The translations under genes and the position numbers were made by a program. Under the pieces are notes generated by a model, which was given only the letters and a program-made list of their open reading frames with translations, was not told the origin of the DNA and searched no databases. A stretch of DNA of 64,000 bases, taken from positions 1,178,001 to 1,242,000 of the forward strand of contig NZ_CP032762.1 in assembly GCF_003641205.1 (NCBI RefSeq), written 5' to 3'. Shown in pieces: positions 25,150 through 33,858 of the stretch (its first letter is position 1; each line of letters begins with the position of its first letter). Source of the stretch: Rhodococcus sp. P1Y (GTDB taxonomy: Bacteria > Actinomycetota > Actinomycetes > Mycobacteriales > Mycobacteriaceae).

Positions 25150-26619
25150 CTAGGCGCGAAGCGCCTGGAGAGTCGCTCGAGCACCGTTCGAGTGCAGAGA
25201 ATCCAATTGCTTGGTGTACTCGGCCACGAATCGCTCGTTGTCGATCAGATCCCCGAAGACCGCACGGTTGGCGATGAAGGCCGTGGGATCGTCGTGTTGC
25301 TTCTTCGCGATCGGGATCAGAGAATCAGCCAGCTGGTCGACGATCTCGATGGGCTGCCCTTGCTCGTCGACACCCTCGGCGTAGCGCGCCCAACTGGCGA
25401 CGACGGCGGTCGAGAGGACGATTTCTCCGCCCGTCTCGAGGTTCTTGCGGATGACGGGCAGGAGCCACTTGGGGATTCGGTCGGACGATTCGGCGCACAA
25501 GCGCGCGACGGTGTCGCGTATCTCCGGGTTCGAGAACCTCTCGATGAGAGTCCTCTTGTAGTCGTCCAGATCGATGCCGGGGACAGGCTGAAGCGTCGGC
25601 GTCGCTTCGTTGTTCATGTAGGCCAACAGGAATTCGCTGAACAGTGAATCCTGGGCCACCTCGTGTACGAGTCGGTATCCGCTGAGGTAACCGAAATACG
25701 CGAGGGCCTGGTGGCTGGCATTGAGGAGACGCAACTTCATCAGCTCGTACGGCGTCACATCGTCGACGACCTGAACGCCGACATCCTCGAACGGCGGACG
25801 TCCCAGAGTGAAGTTGTCCTCCAGGACCCACTGGGTGAACGGTTCGCCTGCGACCGGCCACTGATCGTCGATGGCATAGCGCGCCGAAAGCCCTTCGATC
25901 ACTTCCGGAGTCGTCACCGGCGTGATCCGGTCCACCATCGAGTTCGGAAATGCCCCCTCCGCCGTGAGCCACTCCGCCAACGCCGGATCCTTGAGTTGCG
26001 CGAACGCAGTGAACGTCGACTGCGCGATGTGCCCGTTGCCCTCGATGTTGTCGCACGACATGATCGTGAAGGGCTTGAGTCCCCGATCCTTGCGGCGTGT
26101 GAGCGCTTCGCAGACCAGCCCGAAGGTGGTTGACGGCACAGCACCGTCCTCCAGATCGGCCTTGATGGCCGGGTTGTCGGCGTCGAACTCGCCCGTCGTC
26201 GCGGAAAAGTTGTATCCGCCTTCGGTAATGGTGAGCGAGACGATCTTCACCGACTCGGATGCCATTTTCTCGATCACCGCTTCGGGATCGTCCGGGGCGA
26301 AAAGGTATTCGACGATCGAACCGATGACCCGTGTGTCCCAGGTGCCGTCGGAATACTTGAGCGCCAACGTGTACAGGCAGTCCTGGGCGTCCATGACGTC
26401 CTTCATCCTGCGGTCGCCGGGAAGAACACCCACTCCGCAAATTCCCCAGTCGGACGCCTCCCCCTGCTGCAGGAGGCGGTCGACATACATCGCCTGGTGG
26501 GCGCGGTGGAAGCCGCCGACACCGAAGTGCACGATTCCGGCCGTCACCTCGGTCCGGTCGTAGGTGGGTACGGCGACGTCTTCGATGAAGTCGTCGAGGG
26601 TGTGCGAGTTCAACTTCAT
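25150..26619 (-). CDS. Mannitol dehydrogenase-family polyol/uronate oxidoreductase
   Basis: A 489-residue long-chain polyol dehydrogenase. The N-terminal Rossmann segment is IVHFGVGGFHRAHQAMYVD, and the family catalytic K-x5-N-x2-H is visible in KLRLLNASHQALAYFG. Members oxidise mannitol or arabitol to a ketose, or reduce fructuronate/tagaturonate; the length and the linked ABC importer of polyol type favour mannitol or arabitol 2-dehydrogenase. GGAG lies eight bases before the ATG at 26619, which overlaps the stop of the zinc alcohol dehydrogenase gene. The pair is divergent from the SorC-ABC operon. Confidence 0.88.
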   Translation of the reverse strand: MKLNSHTLDDFIEDVAVPTYDRTEVTAGIVHFGVGGFHRAHQAMYVDRLLQQGEASDWGICGVGVLPGDRRMKDVMDAQDCLYTLALKYSDGTWDTRVIGSIVEYLFAPDDPEAVIEKMASESVKIVSLTITEGGYNFSATTGEFDADNPAIKADLEDGAVPSTTFGLVCEALTRRKDRGLKPFTIMSCDNIEGNGHIAQSTFTAFAQLKDPALAEWLTAEGAFPNSMVDRITPVTTPEVIEGLSARYAIDDQWPVAGEPFTQWVLEDNFTLGRPPFEDVGVQVVDDVTPYELMKLRLLNASHQALAYFGYLSGYRLVHEVAQDSLFSEFLLAYMNNEATPTLQPVPGIDLDDYKRTLIERFSNPEIRDTVARLCAESSDRIPKWLLPVIRKNLETGGEIVLSTAVVASWARYAEGVDEQGQPIEIVDQLADSLIPIAKKQHDDPTAFIANRAVFGDLIDNERFVAEYTKQLDSLHSNGARATLQALRA

Positions 26620-27650
26620 GCGTCGGTCTCCTTCGAGAGTCCAGGAACTACTACAGCTTTGATGCTTCCGGCGATTTTGTCTGCGTTCAAGGCATCCTCC
26701 ACATGCGCGAGATCGAACCGGGCCGTGACCATCGAGTCGAGGTCTACCAATCCGCTCAGAACGAGCTCCCGCGCAATGGGCCATGTGTTGGCGTAGCGGA
26801 AGACACCGGTGAGGACCAGTTCACGATTCTGGATCAACGAGATCGGCAGCGCGTAGTCGGATCCGCCCATGCCCACGAGTACGACGGTACCGGCGGGGCG
26901 CACGGCATGTATCCCGTCGACGACGGCCCGCGCGGCACCCGAAGCATCGATGAACGCGTCGACCTCGAGACTTCGCACTTCCTCGGTCATGGGGTCGAGG
27001 ACGCGCGTCGCACCCAACCTCGAGGCATTGACGCGCCGCGTCGAATCGATGTCACTGACGATCACCTCGGTCGCGCCGAATGCGCGGGCGACCTGGGCGG
27101 TGACGATGCCCACGGGTCCGGCGCCCGCGATCAGCACACTCGATCCGGGAGTGATCCGTGCCTTCTGCGCCGACGCGATACCGACCGACAGAGGCTCGAA
27201 CAACGCGGCTGCCTCGTCGGAGATCTCGTCGGGAATCGAATGTGCGAAGACGGACTGGATCAGGACGTACTCCGCGAGCGCGCCGTCGATGGGCGGTGTT
27301 GCGAAGAACTCCATCGCGGGACACAGGTTGTACCGACCAGTTCGGGACTGCGCGCTGGTGGGGTCCGGACGTTGCGGCTCGATCGAGACGCGCTGCCCGA
27401 TGCGAGTGTCCGCGACGGAAGCGCCGACGGCGACGATCACACCGGCAGCCTCGTGTCCGAGCACCAGCGGGCCGTTCACGATGTGGTCGCCGATGCGTCC
27501 TTCTCGGTAGTAATGGGCGTCAGATCCGCAGACCCCCACCGCCGTGACCTGCACGAGGACCTCGTCGGCAGCGGGTGTGGGGACGGGCCGCTCCTTGAGA
27601 CGAATCTCGGTGGGACCGCTCAGCACGCTGACCTGCATCGACTGTGGCAC
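26616..27650 (-). CDS. Zinc-dependent alcohol dehydrogenase, sorbitol dehydrogenase type
   Basis: A medium-chain dehydrogenase of about 344 residues. Catalytic zinc ligands are in VGVCGSDAHYY (Cys, near residue 42) and LGHEAAG; the cofactor motif is GAGPVG, followed by VSDIDSTR, which favours NAD. The structural-zinc lobe has lost three of its four cysteines (RPDPTSAQSRTGRYNLC), as in some sorbitol dehydrogenases. The GTG at 27650 has GGAG six bases upstream; the ATG at 27638 and a GTG at 27686 are alternatives. It is translationally coupled to the mannitol-type dehydrogenase and should oxidise a polyol imported by the divergent ABC system. Confidence 0.85.
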   Translation of the reverse strand: MPQSMQVSVLSGPTEIRLKERPVPTPAADEVLVQVTAVGVCGSDAHYYREGRIGDHIVNGPLVLGHEAAGVIVAVGASVADTRIGQRVSIEPQRPDPTSAQSRTGRYNLCPAMEFFATPPIDGALAEYVLIQSVFAHSIPDEISDEAAALFEPLSVGIASAQKARITPGSSVLIAGAGPVGIVTAQVARAFGATEVIVSDIDSTRRVNASRLGATRVLDPMTEEVRSLEVDAFIDASGAARAVVDGIHAVRPAGTVVLVGMGGSDYALPISLIQNRELVLTGVFRYANTWPIARELVLSGLVDLDSMVTARFDLAHVEDALNADKIAGSIKAVVVPGLSKETDA

Positions 27651-27758
27651 CGGAGACTCCAAGGGGTGGGGTGTTGTGTAGATCACACCTGAATGTTAGC
27701 TTAATGAGCAGAAGAACACACGCTGAGCAAATGCTCACCACGTTCGGTTTGGAGTGTT
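27651..27758. promoter_or_regulatory. Divergent polyol promoter region with SorC-type operator
   Basis: The perfect inverted repeat TGAGCA-AA-TGCTCA lies at 27724-27737, 22 bases before the regulator start, and another TGAGCA is at 27705-27710. This is a plausible binding site for the SorC regulator controlling both directions. Confidence 0.5.
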
Positions 27759-28865
27759 GTGACCGCATCGGTTCCCGAGGTACCGAGTACGCAGCGTTCG
27801 TCGAAGACGAGCGACGACTTGCGTCTGGCCCTCCGTGCCGCGTCGATGTACCACCTGGAAGGGGCGACGCAGGCCGAGATCGCCGCAAAGCTCGGCGTAT
27901 CCCGGCCCACCGCGGGTCGACTGGTTGCCCGAGCGCGAACGCAGGGATTGGTGACCATCGACATTCACGTCCCCGACGAGCTTCAGGGGACCGTGCATGC
28001 CGATATCGAACGCGAACTCGAGAATACGTTCGGACTCACCGAGGCACTCGTCGTCCCCGACGTCATCGACGGAACCGCCAATGGCTACGGGTCCTTGGGT
28101 CGTGCAGCCTCGGCAATGCTGTCCCGACGGTTACAGGCGGGGGACACCCTGGGATTCACCTGGGGGCCCGAGACCGTCGCCGTCGCGCATTCGTTGAAGA
28201 CGCGTGGCGTCAAATGTGCTCAGGTGGTGCAACTCGACGGCTCGATGAGTTCGGCCGATTACCAGACCGGCGTGGAGTACACCCTGGGTCGCTGCGCAGA
28301 GTACCTGCAGGCTCGGCCCGTCCGGCTCAACGCGCCGCTGTACGCCGATCCGGCAACAGTGACTGCGTTGCAGCAGGATTCAGTGATCTCGCGCGCCCTC
28401 CAAGCCGGGACCGAGGCTGATGTGATGATCTACGGCCTCGGTCCCGTTTCCACGTCCACGACCTTGTTCGAGGGCAGTTTCATCGACCTGCAGATTCTCG
28501 ACGAACTTCGGCATCTCGGTGCGGTAGGTGAGATCGGAGGCAGGTTCTTCGCTCAAGACGGCACTCCAACAGGGGGTTCTCTGCCGGGACGAACGGTATC
28601 GGTCGGACTCGACGCCATCCGTGATTGCGATCGAGCAATCCTCATCTCGGGTGGGACCAAGAAATATCAGGCAATTCTCGGCGCGCTTCGCGGGGGCTTC
28701 GCATCCGTGCTGGTGACCGACATCGAAAGTGCGCGTTGGTTGATGACCCATAAGGCCGGGAGTGGAGCCGGCGAAATGACTCAGAAGGCCGGGAGTGGAG
28801 CCTGCGAAATGACTCAGAAGGCCGGGAGTGGAGCCTGCGAAATGACTCAGAAGGAGGGCAAGTAA
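27759..28865 (+). CDS. SorC/DeoR-family sugar-binding transcriptional regulator with repeat tail
   Basis: A 368-residue SorC regulator. The N-terminal helix-turn-helix is ATQAEIAAKLGVSRPTAGRLVARA (about residues 36-59). The C-terminal sugar-binding domain shows DTLGFTWG, IYGLGPV and GTKKYQAILGALRGG. After the family end, residues 332-364 are three 11-residue repeats KAGSGACEMTQ encoded by the dispersed 33-bp repeat, then KEGK and the stop. The GTG start has GGAG four bases upstream. The binding-protein gene begins at the next base after the stop, and its ribosome site (AAGGAGGG) lies inside the last codons here, so translation is coupled. It should sense a polyol or its phosphate. Confidence 0.9.
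   Translation: MTASVPEVPSTQRSSKTSDDLRLALRAASMYHLEGATQAEIAAKLGVSRPTAGRLVARARTQGLVTIDIHVPDELQGTVHADIERELENTFGLTEALVVPDVIDGTANGYGSLGRAASAMLSRRLQAGDTLGFTWGPETVAVAHSLKTRGVKCAQVVQLDGSMSSADYQTGVEYTLGRCAEYLQARPVRLNAPLYADPATVTALQQDSVISRALQAGTEADVMIYGLGPVSTSTTLFEGSFIDLQILDELRHLGAVGEIGGRFFAQDGTPTGGSLPGRTVSVGLDAIRDCDRAILISGGTKKYQAILGALRGGFASVLVTDIESARWLMTHKAGSGAGEMTQKAGSGACEMTQKAGSGACEMTQKEGK
28752..28850. repeat. Three tandem copies of the 33-bp coding minisatellite
   Basis: Three exact-length 33-bp units (28752, 28785, 28818) built on GGGAGTGGAGCCTGCGAAAT. They are read on the opposite strand and in another frame from the copies at 1643, 11913 and 53966, giving KAGSGACEMTQ instead of GHSAGSTPA. Units 2 and 3 are identical; unit 1 differs at one base. 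Confidence 0.9.
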
Positions 28866-30218
28866 GTGAAGGTACTACCGAAAGTGGCTGTCGCGGCATC
28901 GCTCGCGACGACCTTGGTACTGTCCGGCTGTGCCGGCGCCGGTTCGTTCGGCGGTGACGGGGATGGCACGACCATCACCGTGGCCATCGTGTCGAATTCG
29001 CAAATGTCCGACGCCATCTCCTTGGCGCCGGAGTTCGAGGCCGAGAATCCTGGTATCAATCTCAAGTTCGTGTCGTTGTCGGAGAACGAGGCTCGTGCCA
29101 AGATCACCGCGTCCGTCGCTACCGGCGGCGGCGAGTTCGATGTCGTGATGATCTCGAACTTCGAAACCCCTCAGTGGGCCGAGAACGGCTGGCTCACCAA
29201 CCTGACCGAGTATGCCGAGGCAACACCTGGTTACGACGAGGACGACTTCATTCCCACGCTGAAGGAGTCCCTGTCCTACGAGGGCAGCATGTATTCGGTG
29301 CCGTTCTACGGTGAATCGTCGTTTCTGATGTACCGCAAGGACCTGATGGAAGCGGCGGGCATTACGATGCCCGAAGAGCCGACATGGCAGGAAGTCGCCG
29401 ACGCCGCAGCGAAGCTCGACAGCCCCGATGTCTCCGGCATCTGCCTACGCGGAAAGCCCGGTTGGGGTGAGGTGCTCGCGCCGCTCAACACCGTCATCAA
29501 CGCTTTCGGTGGACGTTGGTACGACGAGGACTGGAACGCCCAACTCGACAGTCCGCAGGTCGAGGAGGCTGTGCAGTTCTACGTCGATACCGTTCGCGAA
29601 CACGGCCAAGCAGGTGCGGCAACAAGCGGTTTCAGTGAGTGCGGTACTCAGCTCTCACAGGGAAACACCGCGATGTGGTACGACGCCACCTCCGCGGTAT
29701 CGGTCCTGGAGGACCCGACGTCGAGCAATGTCGTCGGCAAGATCGGTTACGCCAAAGCGCCGTCGGCCGTCAAGGGTGACAACGGCTGGCTCTATTCCTG
29801 GGCGCTCGGAATCCCGACCACCTCCGAAAATCCAGACGACGCATGGAAGTTCGTGTCGTGGATGACCAGCAAGGAATACCTGAAGAAGGTCGGCAACGAA
29901 CTCGGCTGGGAGCGTGTGCCACCCGGAAGCAGGTTGTCCACCTATGAGATTCCCGAGTACAAGGAAGCATCAGCCGCCTACGGTCCGGTGACCCTCGATT
30001 CGATCAACGGCGCCGATCCGAACAATGCGACTGTCGACCCGGTCCCGTACACCGGAGTGCAGTTCCTGACCATTCCCGAGTTCCAGGACCTCGGTACTCG
30101 CGTAAGTCAGCAGATCAGTGCAGCAGTTGCAGGGCGAATCAGCGTCCGCGACGCGCTGGAGCAAGCGCAGCAGTACGCCGAAGTGGTCGGCAAGACGTAC
30201 CAGGAGGGCCAGGGATGA
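28866..30218 (+). CDS. Polyol/sugar ABC transporter substrate-binding lipoprotein
   Basis: A 450-residue family 1 binding protein with lipobox LSGC (Cys22). The MTQWP-like region reads VMISNFETPQWAENGWL, and YSWALGIPTTSENPDDAWKFVSWM is typical of SmoE/MtlE-type polyol-binding proteins. The GTG start follows the SorC stop with no gap and has AAGGAGGG seven bases upstream. The first permease gene overlaps its stop by ATGA. Polyol specificity is inferred from the two linked polyol dehydrogenases. Confidence 0.9.
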   Translation: MKVLPKVAVAASLATTLVLSGCAGAGSFGGDGDGTTITVAIVSNSQMSDAISLAPEFEAENPGINLKFVSLSENEARAKITASVATGGGEFDVVMISNFETPQWAENGWLTNLTEYAEATPGYDEDDFIPTLKESLSYEGSMYSVPFYGESSFLMYRKDLMEAAGITMPEEPTWQEVADAAAKLDSPDVSGICLRGKPGWGEVLAPLNTVINAFGGRWYDEDWNAQLDSPQVEEAVQFYVDTVREHGQAGAATSGFSECGTQLSQGNTAMWYDATSAVSVLEDPTSSNVVGKIGYAKAPSAVKGDNGWLYSWALGIPTTSENPDDAWKFVSWMTSKEYLKKVGNELGWERVPPGSRLSTYEIPEYKEASAAYGPVTLDSINGADPNNATVDPVPYTGVQFLTIPEFQDLGTRVSQQISAAVAGRISVRDALEQAQQYAEVVGKTYQEGQG

Positions 30219-31165
30219 CCACCACCGAGTCGCGATCGGCACAAGCCGATTCCGAGGAGTTCGTACCGAGACCACGCACGATCTCGAAGGCAGAAGGGTG
30301 GCGTCGCAGAGGGCCCCTGCTGCCGGCAATGGTCTTTGCGATCGTCGTCACGCAGATTCCGTTCCTGTTCACCCTGTACTACTCGACGCAATCCTGGAAC
30401 CTGGTCCGTCCTGGATCACGGGAGTTCAACTGGCTCAACAACTACGTCGACGTGTTCCGCGACAGTCAGTTCCGTGAGGTCGCGCTCAACACGGTGATCA
30501 TGATCGTCGGAACCGTCATCATCTCGGTGATTCTCGGGCTGTTCCTGGCGCTCTTGCTCGATCGCAAGTTCGTCGGACGCAGCCTCATCCGCACGCTGTT
30601 GATCACACCGTTCCTGATCACCCCGGTTGCTGGTGCTCTGATCTGGAAGACCACGATGTTCGACCCGGTCTTCGGCCTGATCAACTTCGTGCTCAGCCCG
30701 TTCGGCGTCGACCAGATCGACTGGGTCTCGCGCTATCCGCTTCCCGCGGTCATGGCCAACCTGATCTGGCAGTGGACACCGTTCATGATGCTGCTGATCC
30801 TCGCGGGTCTGCAGTCGATGCCGAAGGACATCTCCGAGGCCGCTCGGGTCGACGGTGCCGGACCGATCAAGTTGTTCCGCGAATTGACGCTTCCGCACCT
30901 GCGACGCTTCATCGAACTCGGTGCCGTGCTCGGCGCGATCTACCTGGTGAACACCTTCGACGCCGTCTACATGATGACGTCCGGCGGGCCCGGCGTCGCC
31001 AGCGCCAACCTGCCGTTCTACATCTACCAGCGCGCATTCCTCGGCTTCGACATCGGCCAGGCCGCGGCCATGGGCGTCGTGACAGTCGTGGCCACCATCA
31101 TCGTCAGCACCCTGGCGCTGAGACTGATCTTCAAGAGCTTCAGTGGAAACGAGGAGGCTGCGTGA
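30215..31165 (+). CDS. Polyol/sugar ABC transporter permease, MalF type
   Basis: A 316-residue permease with six predicted helices, the first being LLPAMVFAIVVTQIPFLFTLYY. The EAA loop is DISEAARVDGAGPIKLFRELTLPHLRR. It overlaps the binding-protein gene by ATGA and the second permease gene by TGATG, so the operon is tightly coupled. Confidence 0.92.
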   Translation: MTTTESRSAQADSEEFVPRPRTISKAEGWRRRGPLLPAMVFAIVVTQIPFLFTLYYSTQSWNLVRPGSREFNWLNNYVDVFRDSQFREVALNTVIMIVGTVIISVILGLFLALLLDRKFVGRSLIRTLLITPFLITPVAGALIWKTTMFDPVFGLINFVLSPFGVDQIDWVSRYPLPAVMANLIWQWTPFMMLLILAGLQSMPKDISEAARVDGAGPIKLFRELTLPHLRRFIELGAVLGAIYLVNTFDAVYMMTSGGPGVASANLPFYIYQRAFLGFDIGQAAAMGVVTVVATIIVSTLALRLIFKSFSGNEEAA

Positions 31166-32052
31166 TGAGTACCGCAACCACGAAGAGAAACAAGAAAGCA
31201 ACACCCGAGACGTCCGACGGCACCCAGATCAAGCGCAAGAGCAACTGGGGTGCAGGTTCGATCTGGTCCGTCGTGGCCTGGGTCGCCGGAATAGTGTTCT
31301 TCTTTCCGGTGCTGTGGATGGTCCTCACCGGATTCAAGCAGGAGGCCGACGCCTACTCCGATCCACCGAAACTGTTCTTCACCCCGACGCTCGACCAGTA
31401 CCGAGGTGTGCTGGACAGCGGTATCGGCACGGCGTTGCTGAACTCGGCGTTCGCGACGATCGTGTCGACGCTTCTCGTTCTGCTGCTGGGTGTTCCTGCG
31501 GCGTTCGCGTTGTCGCTCCGACCGGTGAAGAAGACGAAAGACGTGTTGTTCTTCTTCATCTCCACCAAGATGCTTCCGGTCGTCGCGGCCATCGTTCCGC
31601 TGTACGTCATCGTCGGCGATATCGGGATGTTGGACAACATCTGGACCCTGGTGATCCTCTACACCGCAATGAACCTCCCGATTGCGGTGTGGATGATGCG
31701 CTCGTTCTTCCTCGAGGTGCCGAGCGAACTGCTCGAAGCCGCGAGCATGGACGGTGCGTCGCTGTGGACTTCGGTGCGCGAGGTGATTCTGCCTCTCGTC
31801 TCACCCGGCATCGCTGCGACGTCGCTCATCTGCGTGATCTTCTCGTGGAACGAGTTCTTCTTTGCGGTGAACCTCACTGCTGTTCAAGCACAGACGATTC
31901 CGGTGTACCTCGTCGGATTCATCACCGGCCAGGGCCTGTACTGGGCCCAGCTGTCCGCCGCTGCGACGTTCGCAGCACTTCCCGTCGTCCTTGCCGGATG
32001 GTTCGCGCAGAACAAGCTGGTGCGCGGTCTCTCCTTCGGCGCCATCAAATAG
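31165..32052 (+). CDS. Polyol/sugar ABC transporter permease, MalG type
   Basis: A 295-residue permease. After a basic cytoplasmic N-terminus, six helices follow, with the EAA loop ELLEAASMDGASLWTSVREVILPLV. AGGAGG lies seven bases before the ATG at 31165, which overlaps the previous stop; the longer open frame from 30772 is a shadow of the first permease. The C-terminal KLVRGLSFGAIK is typical of SmoG/MtlG-type permeases. Confidence 0.92.
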   Translation: MSTATTKRNKKATPETSDGTQIKRKSNWGAGSIWSVVAWVAGIVFFFPVLWMVLTGFKQEADAYSDPPKLFFTPTLDQYRGVLDSGIGTALLNSAFATIVSTLLVLLLGVPAAFALSLRPVKKTKDVLFFFISTKMLPVVAAIVPLYVIVGDIGMLDNIWTLVILYTAMNLPIAVWMMRSFFLEVPSELLEAASMDGASLWTSVREVILPLVSPGIAATSLICVIFSWNEFFFAVNLTAVQAQTIPVYLVGFITGQGLYWAQLSAAATFAALPVVLAGWFAQNKLVRGLSFGAIK

Positions 32053-32070
32053 ATTCAGGAGCTCACCACA

Positions 32071-33177
32071 ATGGCTGCAATCACGTACAAGAAGGCATCC
32101 TGCGTCTACGAAGGCGCCGACAAGCTGGCCGTCGACTCGCTCGACCTCGACATACAGGACGGCGAGTTCGTCGTCCTCGTCGGACCTTCCGGTTCCGGCA
32201 AGTCCACCGCACTGCGCATGCTCGCCGGCCTCGAGGAGATCGACGGCGGCGCAATCGAAATCGGCGGCAAGAACATGGTCGGGGTTCCGTCGAAGGACCG
32301 CGACATCGCCATGGTGTTCCAGAACTACGCGCTCTACCCCAACAAGACCGTCGGCGAGAACATGGGCTTCGCGCTCAAGATGCGCGGAGTGCCACTCGAA
32401 GAGCGCAAGGCGAAGGTCGCCGAAGCTGCCAAGATTCTCGATCTCACGGAATATCTCGATCGCAAGCCGGGAAAGCTCTCCGGTGGTCAGCGTCAGCGAG
32501 TTGCCATGGGACGCGCCATCGTTCGCGAACCACAGGTGTTCTGCATGGACGAGCCACTGTCCAACCTCGACGCCAAACTCCGTGTACAGACGCGTACGCA
32601 GATCGCTGCGTTGCAACGCAGACTCGGCACCACGACCGTCTACGTCACCCACGACCAGGTCGAAGCCATGACGATGGGTGATCGCGTCGCAGTGCTGCGC
32701 GGCGGCAAGCTCCAGCAGTTCGCGTCGCCGACCGATCTTTACGACAACCCCGTCAACGCATTCGTTGCAGGCTTCATCGGCTCACCAGCGATGAACCTCA
32801 TGACGGTTCCGATCGGCTCCGGTGGCGTGCAGATCGGAAGCTTCCTGCTCCCGCTCGAGCGCGACGAACTCACCAAGCTTGCGAGCCTCGGTATCGACGA
32901 GGTGACGGTCGGTCTGCGGCCCGAGCAGCTCGGGATCGTCCACGGAGGCGGCGAAGGGTTCGAGGGGAAGGTGGACCTGATCGAGGAGCTCGGCAGCGAG
33001 TCCTACCTGTACGCACATCTGGACGACCCGAAGGTCAAGGGTCTCGACGGTGGACCGGTTTCCCTGGTGGCTCGATCGGCTGTGCGCGCTCCGGCGAAGA
33101 TCGGCGAGAGCATCGGTCTGACGCGCCTCGACGGCCCGATCCACCTGTTCCATCCGGAGTCGGGGGAGCGGATCTAG
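32071..33177 (+). CDS. Polyol/sugar ABC transporter ATP-binding protein
   Basis: A 368-residue MalK/SmoK-type ATPase. Walker A is GPSGSGKST, signature LSGGQRQRVAMGR, Walker B VFCMDEPLSNLDA, H-loop YVTHDQ, followed by a TOBE domain. AGGAG precedes the ATG by ten bases. It is the last gene of the SorC operon and is paralogous to the ATPase at 20107. A perfect 18-bp-stem hairpin follows 33 bases after the stop. Confidence 0.93.
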   Translation: MAAITYKKASCVYEGADKLAVDSLDLDIQDGEFVVLVGPSGSGKSTALRMLAGLEEIDGGAIEIGGKNMVGVPSKDRDIAMVFQNYALYPNKTVGENMGFALKMRGVPLEERKAKVAEAAKILDLTEYLDRKPGKLSGGQRQRVAMGRAIVREPQVFCMDEPLSNLDAKLRVQTRTQIAALQRRLGTTTVYVTHDQVEAMTMGDRVAVLRGGKLQQFASPTDLYDNPVNAFVAGFIGSPAMNLMTVPIGSGGVQIGSFLLPLERDELTKLASLGIDEVTVGLRPEQLGIVHGGGEGFEGKVDLIEELGSESYLYAHLDDPKVKGLDGGPVSLVARSAVRAPAKIGESIGLTRLDGPIHLFHPESGERI

Positions 33178-33210
33178 CGTCGCCTGGTAGCACCTGAAGC
33201 CTCCGGCCAC

Positions 33211-33254
33211 AGTGGCGCGAATAAGCGCCCTAAGCAGCGCTTATTCGCGCCACT
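33211..33254. terminator. Family A hairpin, locus 4 (perfect 18-bp stem)
   Basis: Arms AGTGGCGCGAATAAGCGC and its exact complement flank the 8-base loop CCTAAGCA. It follows the polyol operon and precedes a gene on the same strand. It is the most perfect member of the family; no T-tract follows. Confidence 0.78.
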
Positions 33255-33396
33255 GGGCTGGAGGCACTTCTGCGTGAACGCCTGTGCCGTTATGCGAAAG
33301 TTATCTTATGTCGACCTTCCCGTGATGGTGACGGCTGCCGAACCGACATGGCGGGCGTGCATCATTGACCTCCTCGTCGACGTCAGGGATGGCCAC

Positions 33397-33774
33397 ATGT
33401 CAGGTCTATCGAACACTTCAACAACAGCGCGGACGCTGAACGTTTCGGAGTGCATGCACGGCAACGCCCTGCGCCTGATCGTCAGCGGTGAAATCGACCT
33501 CGCCTCGGCCGCTGAGTTCCATTCAGCGTTGAGCAATGCGTCGAGCCGAACTCTCGGCGCACTGGTCATAGACCTCCGCGGTGTCACGTTCTTCGGAGTG
33601 GCGGGACTGTCCTGCCTGGTCGAACTCGTCCGCTCGAACACCTTGATCACTGTCGCCATCGTCGCCAACACACACGCAGCGCGCCGTCCCATCGAACTGA
33701 TCGGGACCGATCCGGATCTCGCCGTGTTCGGACGCGTCGACGACGCGCTGAGATTCGTGGGGGCACACGGGTGA
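33397..33774 (+). CDS. STAS-domain protein (anti-sigma factor antagonist-like)
   Basis: A single STAS domain of about 125 residues. The strand-helix segment GALVIDLRGVTFFGVAGLSCLVELVR aligns with the phosphorylation loop of SpoIIAA-type proteins, but the usual D-S-S-G reads G-V-A-G, so the phosphorylatable serine and preceding aspartate are absent. It may act as a non-phosphorylatable antagonist or sensor partner. The ATG at 33397 has GGGA a few bases upstream; the frame stays open to 33274. No kinase or sigma gene is adjacent. Confidence 0.75.
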   Translation: MSGLSNTSTTARTLNVSECMHGNALRLIVSGEIDLASAAEFHSALSNASSRTLGALVIDLRGVTFFGVAGLSCLVELVRSNTLITVAIVANTHAARRPIELIGTDPDLAVFGRVDDALRFVGAHG

Positions 33775-33858
33775 TACCCCTGTCCGGGGGTAGCGGACGG
33801 CCCTGACTGGCTCTAGCTTGGACAACACGTGAGACGTGTGCCACAGCAGGGAGTGATC

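Noticed and set aside
26616..27686. Start of the zinc alcohol dehydrogenase at the GTG 27686
   Set aside because: That GTG lacks a usable ribosome-binding site, whereas the GTG at 27650 has GGAG at six bases and the family N-terminus begins soon after it.
28752..28865. Programmed frameshift or recoding at the SorC tail
   Set aside because: The 33-bp period keeps frame, the stop is normal, and the downstream gene has its own start and ribosome-binding site. A repeat insertion explains it better.
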